Positions 26,437-33,821 of a stretch of DNA of 64,000 nt are shown in pieces (position 1 is the stretch's first letter; every line of letters begins with the position of its first letter). This stretch comes from Prevotellaceae bacterium MN60. GTDB taxonomy: Bacteria > Bacteroidota > Bacteroidia > Bacteroidales > Bacteroidaceae. The stretch lies in the NCBI GenBank assembly GCA_900199555.1, contig FZQZ01000012.1, positions 1-64,000 on the forward strand, in the 5' to 3' direction. The notes under the pieces were generated by a model. It was not told the DNA's origin. It searched no databases and saw only the letters and a list, made by a program, of their open reading frames with translations. The translations under genes and the position numbers were made by a program.

Positions 26437-26470
26437 CTAGGATTTCCTAGGTTCTCCTAGGATTTCCTAG
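26437..26470. repeat. paired CTAGG-N4-CCTAG palindromes, fusA-rpsJ gap
   Basis: CTAGGATTTCCTAG occurs at 26437-26450 and again at 26457-26470, exactly 20 bp apart. A second locus with the same architecture is at 54965-54998. Confidence 0.8.
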
Positions 26471-26481
26471 AAATATAAAAA

Positions 26482-26516
26482 ACTCTTCGCTGAGCAAATG
26501 ACTCTTTAGCGGAGAA
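26482..26516 (+). promoter_or_regulatory. hairpin in the rpsJ leader
   Basis: CTCTTCGCTGAG pairs imperfectly with CTTTAGCGGAGA around a 9-nt loop, about 30 nt before rpsJ. Role unknown. Confidence 0.35.
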
Positions 26517-26547
26517 TCATATTAACAATTTAAACAATAAAAAGACA

Positions 26548-26853
26548 ATGAGTCAGAAAATTCGTATCAAGCTGAAGAGCTACGACCACAAACTCGTAGA
26601 CAAGTCAGCAGAGAAGATTGTGAAGGCCGTTAAGGCTACTGGTGCTATCATCAGCGGTCCAATTCCCCTTCCTACCCACAAGCGTATTTACACCGTTAAC
26701 CGCTCTACCTTCGTTAACAAGAAGAGTCGTGAGCAGTTCCAGCTGTCAGACTACAAGCGTCTGATCGACATCTACAGCTCAACAGCTAAGACTGTTGACG
26801 CTCTGATGAAGCTCGAGCTTCCTAGCGGTGTTGAGGTTGAGATCAAGGTGTAG
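26548..26853 (+). CDS. rpsJ: 30S ribosomal protein S10
   Basis: The 101-residue product has the S10/NusE signatures [38 protein letters not shown] and [17 protein letters not shown]10 is a 30S head protein and also the NusE antitermination partner. Normally rplC follows directly; here a terminator follows and rplC is about 15.6 kb away. Confidence 0.98.
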   Translation: MSQKIRIKLKSYDHKLVDKSAEKIVKAVKATGAIISGPIPLPTHKRIYTVNRSTFVNKKSREQFQLSDYKRLIDIYSSTAKTVDALMKLELPSGVEVEIKV

Positions 26854-26880
26854 TCCTTGCTCCATCCTTATACTAAGGTT

Positions 26881-26915
26881 ACAGCGCAGCCCATTTCGGT
26901 TGCGCTGTTTTTTTA
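26881..26915 (+). terminator. rho-independent terminator after rpsJ
   Basis: ACAGCGCA pairs with TGCGCTGT around a 12-nt loop and is followed by a run of T. It ends the str unit and cuts off rpsJ from the downstream ribosomal genes. Confidence 0.88.
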
Positions 26916-26940
26916 TGTAACAAAATAACTTGTCTTTTTG

Positions 26941-26970
26941 TTGTATTTTCATAAATAAGTTGTATCTTTG
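26941..26970 (+). promoter_or_regulatory. strong promoter of the structured RNA locus
   Basis: TATCTTTG at 26963-26970 with a TTG-rich -33 region about 20 nt upstream (26935-26943). No protein start follows; the transcript begins a few bases before the long-range helix of the RNA. Confidence 0.65.
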
Positions 26971-26973
26971 CAA

Positions 26974-27308
26974 ATGCTATCTGCCCATGGTGGCTGGGAT
27001 GCATACCGAGGTATGCGGAGCTGCTGGGTGGAGCACTACATATTGAAAGGCGTTACTGACGCTTTGTTTTTGGTCATTCGAAACTTAGGAACTTTTGAAT
27101 AAGCAATCAAGAACATTGCAGATGTGACTCCACGGGGTGTAGTATATACTCTCCGTAGTGTGCTGCGAGGGCTATCCATGTCCTCATAGGCACACTTTAC
27201 GGGTGTGCTATATTCTCCAGCGTGGGTGTTTACTCTGTCTGTTTATTGCTAAGGTTTCCTAAGACCTCGAATGGCGAACGGGCAGATGTTAAGCACTCAC
27301 GTTTTTTG
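26974..27308 (+). ncRNA. structured non-coding RNA of unknown family, part 1
   Basis: No convincing protein is encoded. Bases 26979-26986 (ATCTGCCC) pair with 27280-27287 (GGGCAGAT), extended by GCT/AGC, closing a ~310-nt domain. Inside are local hairpins: GCATACC-GAG-GTATGC, AAAGGCGT/ACGCTTT, ATTCGAAA/TTTTGAAT, a CACGG/CCGTaGTG stem, GTGTGC/GCACAC and an alternative GCACAC/GTGTGC pairing, and AGGT/ACCT. A T-run at 27302-27307 follows. I looked for hallmarks of RNase P, tmRNA, SRP RNA and group II introns and saw none. Whether it ends at the T-run or continues to 27594 is unclear. Confidence 0.55.
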
Positions 27309-27404
27309 TATGTAGCATCAAAGGAAATAAGAATGTTCTGATTTTAGAGTGCTTGTCAGATTATAAAATAAAAAGGAAAGGCAATAAAGAGAAACTGATA
27401 AACA

Positions 27405-27597
27405 ATCGATACGAGATTCATTTCACTTCTGGTGACATAGAACTGGAAAACTAAATAACGCAGAAGCAGAAACGATAATGACCTCGCACAAACAGCGTGG
27501 GGGAATTCGTTATGCTTTATTCTGCAGCGTTTCCAGTCGCTTATGTCACAAGCATAGCACCCCTGCGCTTCTTCGAAAACGCAGGGGCTTTTTATGC
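27405..27597 (+). ncRNA. structured RNA part 2: rod-like hairpin ending in a terminator
   Basis: GTGACATA (27432-27439) pairs with TATGTCAC (27542-27549), CTGGAAA (27443-27449) with TTTCCAG (27530-27536), and GCAGAA with TTCTGC (27520-27525). This gives a long irregular rod with internal loops, followed 13 nt later by a strong terminator. The overall shape and ~190-nt size recall 6S RNA, but I cannot confirm it. No separate promoter is visible, so it may be the 3' part of a ~620-nt transcript from 26974 or an attenuator leader of the methyltransferase gene. Confidence 0.5.
27560..27595 (+). terminator. rho-independent terminator 25 nt before the first methyltransferase gene
   Basis: CCCCTGCG pairs with CGCAGGGG around a 12-nt loop, followed by CTTTTT. 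It directly precedes the methyltransferase start codon with no promoter motif in between. Confidence 0.88.
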
Positions 27598-27619
27598 CAC
27601 AATATTGAAACGTATCCCG

Positions 27620-28621
27620 ATGAAAGTAATAAGTTTATTTAGTGGCTGCGGTGGATTGGATCTTGGTTTTGAGAAAGCAGGATTTGAAGTTCCTGTTGCA
27701 AACGAGTTTGATCCAACTATTTTTGAAACTTTCAAAGCAAATCACCCCAAGACAAAACTGATTGAGGGAGATATTCGTAATATTTCTGAAAGTGATTTTC
27801 CAGATGATGTTGATGGCATTATTGGAGGTCCCCCATGTCAATCATGGTCAGAAGCAGGCTCTTTAAGAGGTATTGAAGATCAGCGAGGACAACTCTTTTT
27901 CGATTATATAAGGATTTTAAGGAAAGCACGACCTAAGTTCTTTTTAGCGGAAAATGTTAGTGGAATGTTGGCAAATCGTCATTCTGATGCTGTTAAAAAC
28001 ATTTTAAAGTTGTTTGACGAGAGTGGCTACAATGTTACACTGACTCTAGTTAATGCAAAAGACTACGGAGTTGCTCAAGAACGCAAGAGGGTATTCTATA
28101 TTGGTTTTAGAAAAGACTTAAACATTAACTTTAAGTTTCCAGAAGGTTCAACAAAAGATGATAAGAAGAAAATTACCCTCAGAGACATTATATGGGATTT
28201 ACAGTTTACTGCCGTTCCTGCAGGTCCTAATAATAAGCATAATCCTAATGCCATAAATAATAACGAATACTTCACGGGAGCCTATTCCCCTATCTATATG
28301 AGTCGTAACCGAGTTAAATCTTGGGATGAACAAGCGTTTACTGTCCAAGCTTCTGGTCGTCAATGTCAATTACACCCTCAGGCTCCAAAGATGGTTAAGT
28401 TTGATAAAAACGATTGTCGATTTGTTGAAGGACAAGAAGCTATGTACCGAAGAATGACTATTCGCGAGATTGCAAGAGTTCAAGGATTTCCCGATGACTT
28501 CAGATTTATCTATGAGAGTACAAATAACGCTTATAAGATGATTGGCAACGCAGTTCCTGTAAACCTCGCATATGAAATCGCATTAGCAATAAAAGAAAAA
28601 TTATATGAGCAGCAAAAGTAA
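27620..28621 (+). CDS. DNA (cytosine-5) methyltransferase, M.HaeIII-like (predicted GGCC)
   Basis: The start [20 protein letters not shown] at 27620 gives 333 residues; the longer frame from 27497 runs through the terminator and is rejected. Motif I is at 5-17, the catalytic PPCQ with Cys73, ENV at 111-113, QERKR at 153-157, the target region with [24 protein letters not shown], and motif [11 protein letters not shown]. From memory it resembles M.HaeIII closely through the whole length, including the target-recognition part, so GGCC methylation is predicted. It overlaps the restriction gene by 17 nt. The gene looks visibly AT-richer than the ribosomal genes around it. Confidence 0.93.
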   Translation: MKVISLFSGCGGLDLGFEKAGFEVPVANEFDPTIFETFKANHPKTKLIEGDIRNISESDFPDDVDGIIGGPPCQSWSEAGSLRGIEDQRGQLFFDYIRILRKARPKFFLAENVSGMLANRHSDAVKNILKLFDESGYNVTLTLVNAKDYGVAQERKRVFYIGFRKDLNINFKFPEGSTKDDKKKITLRDIIWDLQFTAVPAGPNNKHNPNAINNNEYFTGAYSPIYMSRNRVKSWDEQAFTVQASGRQCQLHPQAPKMVKFDKNDCRFVEGQEAMYRRMTIREIARVQGFPDDFRFIYESTNNAYKMIGNAVPVNLAYEIALAIKEKLYEQQK

Positions 28622-29558
28622 TGACCAAGGACGAGCATATGAGTACATCACACTTGTATCGCTCTATACAGAGATCTCGAAAATTCGCAAGGCAGAAATA
28701 AAACAAAACAGCAGCCTTGAGGCAGCTAAGGACGCATGGGACAATATGAACCAAGACATGCAGCATTTGCTAACTGTCAGTGCAGCCTCTTTTGTTCCAG
28801 AGATTTTTAATTTAGAACCTCTGATTCTTGAAGATGATGGTGACTGCGTAGAGTTGCTCATCCAAAAAGATTGTGAAGGAGAAAAAGGTGACGTTAGGGA
28901 TATTCTCATTGTTCGAAGTGGCATTGAATGGGAGATTGGTCTCAGCATGAAGCATAACCATTTTGCAGTCAAACATAGTCGTTTGTCTCATAAAATAGAT
29001 TTTGGCGAAAAATGGTATGGAGTTCCGTGTTCTGAGCATTATTGGCAAACAGTATTACCTATATTTAATTACTTGCAAGAACAAAAAAGCAAGAAAAAAG
29101 CATGGAGCGAACTGACTGACAAAGCAGAAAAGGTCTATATCCCATTATTAAATGCCTTCATTAACGAACTTCGCAATACTTATGCTAATCACAAAGAAAT
29201 ACCTCAAAAGATGGTTGAATATTTGTTGGGGGAATATGACTTTTATAAAGTTATCAGCGTTGATAATAAAAGACTCACACAAATAAACTCCTTTAATTTG
29301 CATGGAACTTTAAACAAAGAAGGAAAGAGAAGTAAGGCTTCGTCTACAATTCCTCAAGTGCTATTACCGACACGCATTGTAAGTTTAGATTTTAAGCCCG
29401 ATAGTGATAATACTATAGAATTATATATGGATGGTGGCTGGCAATTCAGTTTTAGAATACATAATGCATCAACTATGGTTGAACCTAGTCTAAAATTTGA
29501 TATCCAAATAATTGGAATGCCAACAACAATAGTTACGATTAATTGTAGGTGGAAGTAA
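28605..29558 (+). CDS. HaeIII-type type II restriction endonuclease (predicted GGCC)
   Basis: The 317-residue product begins [20 protein letters not shown]. It contains [60 protein letters not shown] and FDFYKV-like segments that I recognise from R.HaeIII. The D-x(n)-E-x-K arrangement in GDVRDIL...WEIGLSMK could be the PD-(D/E)XK metal site. It would cut unmethylated GGCC in incoming DNA. It is translationally coupled to the upstream methyltransferase (17-nt overlap) and followed 1 nt later by a second methyltransferase. Confidence 0.88.
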   Translation: MSSKSNDQGRAYEYITLVSLYTEISKIRKAEIKQNSSLEAAKDAWDNMNQDMQHLLTVSAASFVPEIFNLEPLILEDDGDCVELLIQKDCEGEKGDVRDILIVRSGIEWEIGLSMKHNHFAVKHSRLSHKIDFGEKWYGVPCSEHYWQTVLPIFNYLQEQKSKKKAWSELTDKAEKVYIPLLNAFINELRNTYANHKEIPQKMVEYLLGEYDFYKVISVDNKRLTQINSFNLHGTLNKEGKRSKASSTIPQVLLPTRIVSLDFKPDSDNTIELYMDGGWQFSFRIHNASTMVEPSLKFDIQIIGMPTTIVTINCRWK

Positions 29559-29559
29559 T

Positions 29560-30930
29560 GTGAAAGTTGTTTCGCTATTTGCTGGCTGCGGTGGTCTAGA
29601 CCTTGGCTTTGAAAAGGCCGGATTTGATGTGGTGTGGGCGAATGAATATGATTCTTCGATTCATGCCACATATCTTCTTAATCACCCTAAGACGCAACTA
29701 TGTACTTTAGACATCAGAAATGTTAGTGCTAATGATATCCCTGATTGTGATGGAATTATTGGTGGACCTCCATGTCAATCATGGAGCCTTGGAGGAAAAA
29801 GCCTAGGAATTGAAGATGACAGGGGGAAACTAATCTATGATTACATCCGTATTGTAAAGGACAAAAGACCTAAGTTCTTTATTATGGAAAATGTTCCTGG
29901 AATGGTGACGGCAAGGCACTTTGATGCTTTCAATGAGTTTCTCAATCTCTTTCGTGATGCAGGATACATTGTCAAATATGAACTAATGAATGCTGCCGAT
30001 TTTCAAATACCACAAGAACGTCTAAGAGTTATCATCGTTGGCATGCGAACAGATTTGAGAGTCGAATATTTATTTCCGACAAAGTTGGATTCAAATCCTG
30101 TTACTTTAACTAGAGCTATTGGTGATCTAAGAATTCCACCTACGCCCTATAATAACGAAACAGTAAACATAAGGGGTAATATTATACCTAATCACGACTA
30201 CTACACAGGACCGTATGACAAAAAGTTCATGGCAAGGAATAGAGTTAGAGGATGGGATGAGCTGTCGTTTACTATTCAGGCTCAAGCAAAGAACGAGCCT
30301 CTACATCCTCAAGCTCCCAAAATGGTGTATGTATCTCCTCAAGAAAGACAGTTTGTGAAGGGGAAAGAGTGCTTATATCGAAGGCTAAGTGTAAGAGAGT
30401 GCGCAAGGATACAAACATTCCCAGACAGTTTTAAATTCGTATATGATAAAGTTATAGATGGATATAAAATGGTGGGGAATGCTGTTCCGCCTCGTTTGGC
30501 ATTTTACATTGCATTGTCAATTCGAAAATGCTTATCTGTGTCATCCAGTTTCGATATGAATATTGCGCTAATCGGATATGTAAAAAGCGAAGCAGATTTC
30601 AATATTGTAAAAAGGGAGAAAATCTATTATATTAGAGGTGATAATAGACCAGGTTCTATGCAATATGGGCAATTAACTAGACCTATCAAATGGTTATTAC
30701 TGCATAGAGGTAAGCGTGTAGAATTATTTGAGCTTGTAACGGGTAAAGCAGAAAGATGCAGTCAGTTATTCCTTAAAAGGTTGGGATTCCATCCTCGTGG
30801 AAATGAATATTGGTTTTTTAGAATTAATCAGGTTATAGAAGATAAATCTCTTGTCTCAACAATCAGAAAAGAAGCAAGAGAATTAAAGTATTCTCCATAT
30901 ATTATTAATATTGAAAGTAATGTTGGATAA
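29560..30930 (+). CDS. second DNA (cytosine-5) methyltransferase with an extra C-terminal domain
   Basis: The GTG at 29560, 1 nt after the nuclease stop, gives 456 residues. Residues 1-325 are a complete m5C methyltransferase: motif [20 protein letters not shown] with Cys72, ENVPGM, PQERLRV, RNRVRGWDELSFTIQA and GNAVPPRLA. The framework resembles the first enzyme, but the recognition segment (IQAQAKNEPLHPQAP versus [15 protein letters not shown]) and the middle differ, so the target may differ. Residues about 335-456 form an additional basic domain I do not recognise (IALIGYVKSEADF, RGDNRPGSMQYGQLTRP, KRLGFHPRGNEYWFFRI). Confidence 0.9.
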   Translation: MKVVSLFAGCGGLDLGFEKAGFDVVWANEYDSSIHATYLLNHPKTQLCTLDIRNVSANDIPDCDGIIGGPPCQSWSLGGKSLGIEDDRGKLIYDYIRIVKDKRPKFFIMENVPGMVTARHFDAFNEFLNLFRDAGYIVKYELMNAADFQIPQERLRVIIVGMRTDLRVEYLFPTKLDSNPVTLTRAIGDLRIPPTPYNNETVNIRGNIIPNHDYYTGPYDKKFMARNRVRGWDELSFTIQAQAKNEPLHPQAPKMVYVSPQERQFVKGKECLYRRLSVRECARIQTFPDSFKFVYDKVIDGYKMVGNAVPPRLAFYIALSIRKCLSVSSSFDMNIALIGYVKSEADFNIVKREKIYYIRGDNRPGSMQYGQLTRPIKWLLLHRGKRVELFELVTGKAERCSQLFLKRLGFHPRGNEYWFFRINQVIEDKSLVSTIRKEARELKYSPYIINIESNVG

Positions 30931-30959
30931 AAACACTTGGGCATTTATTCAGAATTGAC

Positions 30960-30967
30960 TACCTTTG
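30960..30967 (+). promoter_or_regulatory. -7 element of the small hypothetical gene
   Basis: TACCTTTG, 26 nt before the ATG at 30994. It separates this gene from the restriction-modification operon. Confidence 0.6.
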
Positions 30968-30993
30968 CAGCTAGTTATTTTATAAGAATAAAG

Positions 30994-31251
30994 ATGGTAA
31001 AGGTAAATACTATTACATATAAAGGAGAAGACTATCTGGTTGCGGATATTCCGGATGTTATTACTAATAGTGGAGTTAGACTATTAATTGGTTCTCATTC
31101 TCTAAATATTGCACTTTACGATGACGAGAAAGGGTACAAAGATAGTGAAGCAGAAAGCATCGATGAGCAGATATACGCATATATAGATGACCAATATTTT
31201 CCGTATGGAGAAAATGAAATCCTTTCTAAGGTCAAAGAATTCTTGGATTAA
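30994..31251 (+). CDS. small acidic hypothetical protein
   Basis: The start MVKVNTITYKGEDYLVADI at 30994 is chosen because the promoter lies between it and the earlier in-frame ATG at 30937. The 85-residue product has two short beta-like segments followed by an acidic half (DDEKGYKDSEAESIDEQ) ending in LSKVKEFLD. It resembles small proteins found on Bacteroidetes accessory islands, but I cannot name it. Its position right after the methyltransferase makes an island-associated role possible. Confidence 0.6.
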   Translation: MVKVNTITYKGEDYLVADIPDVITNSGVRLLIGSHSLNIALYDDEKGYKDSEAESIDEQIYAYIDDQYFPYGENEILSKVKEFLD

Positions 31252-31587
31252 TTAGAAGGGAAGACACTTGGAACTAGTACCTATCCCATTGCGGATTACA
31301 AAGTATATGTCATCTAAATAAATGCCTTACAAAGGATTTTTGTTTGAAAAAAGTCTTCACCTTCACGCGTATCGTGCTATGTCATAGTACAATATGTGTG
31401 AATAGTGTTTTTCAGTCTGTCTTGGCAATCGTGTCAGCCTGCCTTTATCCTGTATTAGGCTGCCCCTGCTCTGAATTAGCTACACTCAGTGCGTAACTAG
31501 CTACACTCAGCGCCGAATCAGTTACTTTCGCACCTCAATAGTTATTGTATTGCACCTCGAAATAGCTGTATTCAGAGTTGAATGTAG

Positions 31588-31619
31588 CCCCTACCTAACC
31601 TCCCCCCACTGGGGGAGGG
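31588..31619. repeat. GC-rich repeat module, copy 3
   Basis: CCCCTACCTAACCTCCCC and the CCTCCCCC-CACT-GGGGGAGG hairpin correspond to one module of the composite repeats at 396-570 and 12949-13125. Confidence 0.7.
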
Positions 31620-31635
31620 ATACTATCCGAAAAGT

Positions 31636-31709
31636 ATTATGCGTAAATGCTTCTTGAATTGTGCGTAAATTCTCGGAGAATTATGCGTAAATTCTCCTCG
31701 AATTATGCC
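31636..31709. repeat. 22-bp tandem repeat array, locus 1
   Basis: Three full units and one partial unit with the core ATTATGCGTAAAT begin at 31636, 31658, 31680 and 31702, so the period is exactly 22 bp. Each unit junction forms a small palindrome (GAGAATT ... AATTCTC). The same array type recurs at 59894-59959. Confidence 0.85.
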
Positions 31710-32144
31710 ATCAAACTATCCGTATGTTGGAATAGAGGCTATATAGCATTGGAAAAGTTGCTGTTTTGGAGGTCAATATAGCTTGTTTTGCCTTGTAATA
31801 GTGGCACTTTTCCGATGCTAAAGTGGCACTATTCACGGGGATTCCGAAAATCTGATATATTTTTATTCCGAAAATATCCGTAAATATCGAAAAACACGAA
31901 AACTAATATTTTCGTTCTTTTTGTCTTTTTCGACTTTTTTCGGAATTAAAAAGAAAAAACTGTACGCGCCACACACGAAATCGTACGTGACGTATATACC
32001 GAAAAATACTATTCACGCTTAACGCTCTATGGTACATAAGGTTACGTGTGAAGGTGAATAGTGTTTTCAAAGAAATAATTTCTTGTAGCGTATAGATTTG
32101 GGAATAATGAGGGGGAAATAGTTGGTGGCAAGGAAAGAAATGGT

Positions 32145-32152
32145 TACCTTTG
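32145..32152 (+). promoter_or_regulatory. -7 element 4 nt before the AEC transporter GTG
   Basis: TACCTTTG followed by CACT and GTG at 32157. Confidence 0.6.
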
Positions 32153-32156
32153 CACT

Positions 32157-33068
32157 GTGATTACAGTAATGATGACATTGTTTGCTATAGTCGTCGTAGG
32201 ATACGGGGCTGGCAAACTAGGATATCTGGGTGGCGACTTCGACAGACAACTGTCGAGGTTGGTGATAAATATGACGTGTCCTGCGCTGATTCTGTCGTCG
32301 GCTATGACGGGTGAACTGCCTGACAGGGAGTATATCCTACCACTGTTACTCATCAGTGTGGTGACTTATGCCGTACTGACTGGTGTGGCTTTCGTATTGC
32401 CACGCTACCTGACCAAGAAGAAGGATGACGAGGGTGTCATCGGTTTTGCACTGATGTTCGGCAACGTCGGCTTCATGGGTTATCCCGTGGTGGCATCCAT
32501 CTTTGGTCATGAGGCCGTGTTCTATGCTGCGGTGCTGAACGTGGTGAATACGTTTGTGGTCTTTACCATCGGAACGATACTTATAACGGGTAAGAGTGAA
32601 GTGGAGGAGAGTCGCTTTCAGAAGAAGGTGCTCTACTCAACGCCGATGCTGGCTGCCTACCTAACGATGCTGATTGTTATCTGTCGCATTGACAATATTC
32701 CTGAATGGGTGAGTCAATCGCTGACGATGATAGGCAATATTACGGTGCCCGCAGCGCTGCTGATTATCGGTTCCTCCATGTCGAATCTGCCCCTGCGTGC
32801 GCTGATGGGTAATACGTCGGTATATGCCACTACGCTGTTCAGACTGGTGCTGTTGCCCATAGGTGTTTATTACCTATGTACGCTGTTGGGATTCTCGCCG
32901 TTCGTGGTCAACATCAATACGGTGGTTATTGCGATGCCTGTAGCCACGTATGGTACCATCCTCTGTCTGAAATATCAGAAGGATACTTCGCTGATGGCAG
33001 AGACTACTTTCATCACTACACTGCTCTCAATGATTACCATTCCACTGCTGGTATTACTCTTCTTCTAG
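32157..33068 (+). CDS. AEC (auxin efflux carrier) family transporter
   Basis: The 303-residue inner-membrane protein has about ten hydrophobic segments. Typical pieces are GYGAGKLGYL near the start, NMTCPALILSSA, GFALMFGNVGFMGYPVVASIFG and the second-half FVVNINTVVIAMPVATYGTIL. AEC proteins export or import organic acids and amino-acid derivatives (bacterial members include malate and malonate carriers); the substrate here is unknown. GTG at 32157 is placed 4 nt after the -7 element; ATG at 32169 is an alternative start. It converges on the TlpA gene. Confidence 0.88.
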   Translation: MITVMMTLFAIVVVGYGAGKLGYLGGDFDRQLSRLVINMTCPALILSSAMTGELPDREYILPLLLISVVTYAVLTGVAFVLPRYLTKKKDDEGVIGFALMFGNVGFMGYPVVASIFGHEAVFYAAVLNVVNTFVVFTIGTILITGKSEVEESRFQKKVLYSTPMLAAYLTMLIVICRIDNIPEWVSQSLTMIGNITVPAALLIIGSSMSNLPLRALMGNTSVYATTLFRLVLLPIGVYYLCTLLGFSPFVVNINTVVIAMPVATYGTILCLKYQKDTSLMAETTFITTLLSMITIPLLVLLFF

Positions 33069-33122
33069 TAATTCGTGGTGGTTAAAAACAACTAAAACAG
33101 TCAAATAATGTTATGCTGAGTA

Positions 33123-33159
33123 ACACAGGGGGACTGTCTGGGGGACTGTCCCGCTGTGT
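33123..33159. terminator. hairpin between convergent AEC and TlpA genes
   Basis: ACACAG-GGGAC and GTCCC-GCTGTGT pair across an inner copy of GGGGGACTGTC. It probably works as a terminator for both directions, though only a short T-rich stretch follows. Confidence 0.5.
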
Positions 33160-33246
33160 CTTTGGTTTCAAGACATCGCAAATAGCGGAGCATTCCTGTC
33201 ACTTGAACTATCTTAATAGCCTTTGTTATTTCTCCACTAGTTATTG

Positions 33247-33789
33247 TTATTTGCTTGTCAACTCTTGCAGCAGTTTGCCTACCTTTTCTGAGAGTACGGT
33301 AGAGAGTAATACTTTGCCGTCGGCATCAATAACTACCAGTGATGGAATCCAGTTGACACCGTAAGCCTTGGCAACGTCGGTCTCCTTGAATTTCTTTAGT
33401 TCGCTCACCTGTAGATACTCGATGCCGTATTGCGCTATGGCTTTCTTCCATGCTTCTACGTTGGTATCCATAGAAATGCCAACAAATTCTACTCCTTGCG
33501 GATGGTAGGTCTGATAGAGTTTTACTACGTCTGGTGCATCCTTTCTACAGTCGGGACACCACGATGCCCAAAAGTCGAGCACTACTACTTTGCCCCTTAG
33601 CGACTCTAATTGGAATGGTGCACCATCAATGGTCTTCAATGTTTTAACAAGTGGCGCCTCGGTGCCAGGCTTAACAAGTGTTGTGGCATACTTGGCGTCA
33701 AGGTCTTCTGATTCTGTGCCCTGCGCTTGGAGTGTAGACACTGCTACACTCCAAAGCATGGCCAGCATGATAGTTGCTTTTCTAATCAT
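33247..33789 (-). CDS. TlpA-like periplasmic thioredoxin-fold protein
   Basis: The 180-residue product has a signal peptide (mature N-terminus predicted at Gln23) and an AhpC/TlpA thioredoxin domain with the redox pair Cys78-Pro-Asp-Cys81 in FWASWCPDCRKDAP. Later segments VEFVGISMDTNVEAWKKAI and WIPSLVVIDADGKVL are typical. It would reduce or oxidise disulfides in the periplasm. It is the last gene of the binding protein-SusC-SusD operon (32-nt gap), so reduction of an imported disulfide such as cystine or glutathione is a reasonable guess, not shown. Confidence 0.92.
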   Translation of the reverse strand: MIRKATIMLAMLWSVAVSTLQAQGTESEDLDAKYATTLVKPGTEAPLVKTLKTIDGAPFQLESLRGKVVVLDFWASWCPDCRKDAPDVVKLYQTYHPQGVEFVGISMDTNVEAWKKAIAQYGIEYLQVSELKKFKETDVAKAYGVNWIPSLVVIDADGKVLLSTVLSEKVGKLLQELTSK

Positions 33790-33821
33790 GACGAAAAAAT
33801 ATATAATAAGTCGTGTGTTGA

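Larger units (their letters stand above)
31252..32144. other. 893-bp repeat-rich non-coding region
   Basis: I see no gene. It holds two imperfect copies of a ~56-60-bp element (31357-31412 and 32008-32068, each with TTCAC...GTGAA ends and GTGAATAGTGTTTT), a doubled AGCTACACTCAG (31479-31511 region), the short CCTAACC/GGGGGAGG repeat (31588-31619), the 22-bp tandem array (31636-31709) and a very AT-rich, CGAAAA-rich stretch at 31850-31950. Confidence 0.7.

Noticed and set aside
26974..27308. RNase P RNA, tmRNA or SRP RNA
   Set aside because: The conserved RNase P blocks, the tmRNA tag with Ala-Ala end and the SRP loop motifs are not visible.
27497..27619. N-terminal extension of the first methyltransferase from 27497
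   Set aside because: It runs through the terminator hairpin and the family starts at MKVISLFSG; the ATG at 27620 is right.
31636..31709. CRISPR array
   Set aside because: The 22-bp units are contiguous with no spacers and no cas genes are present.
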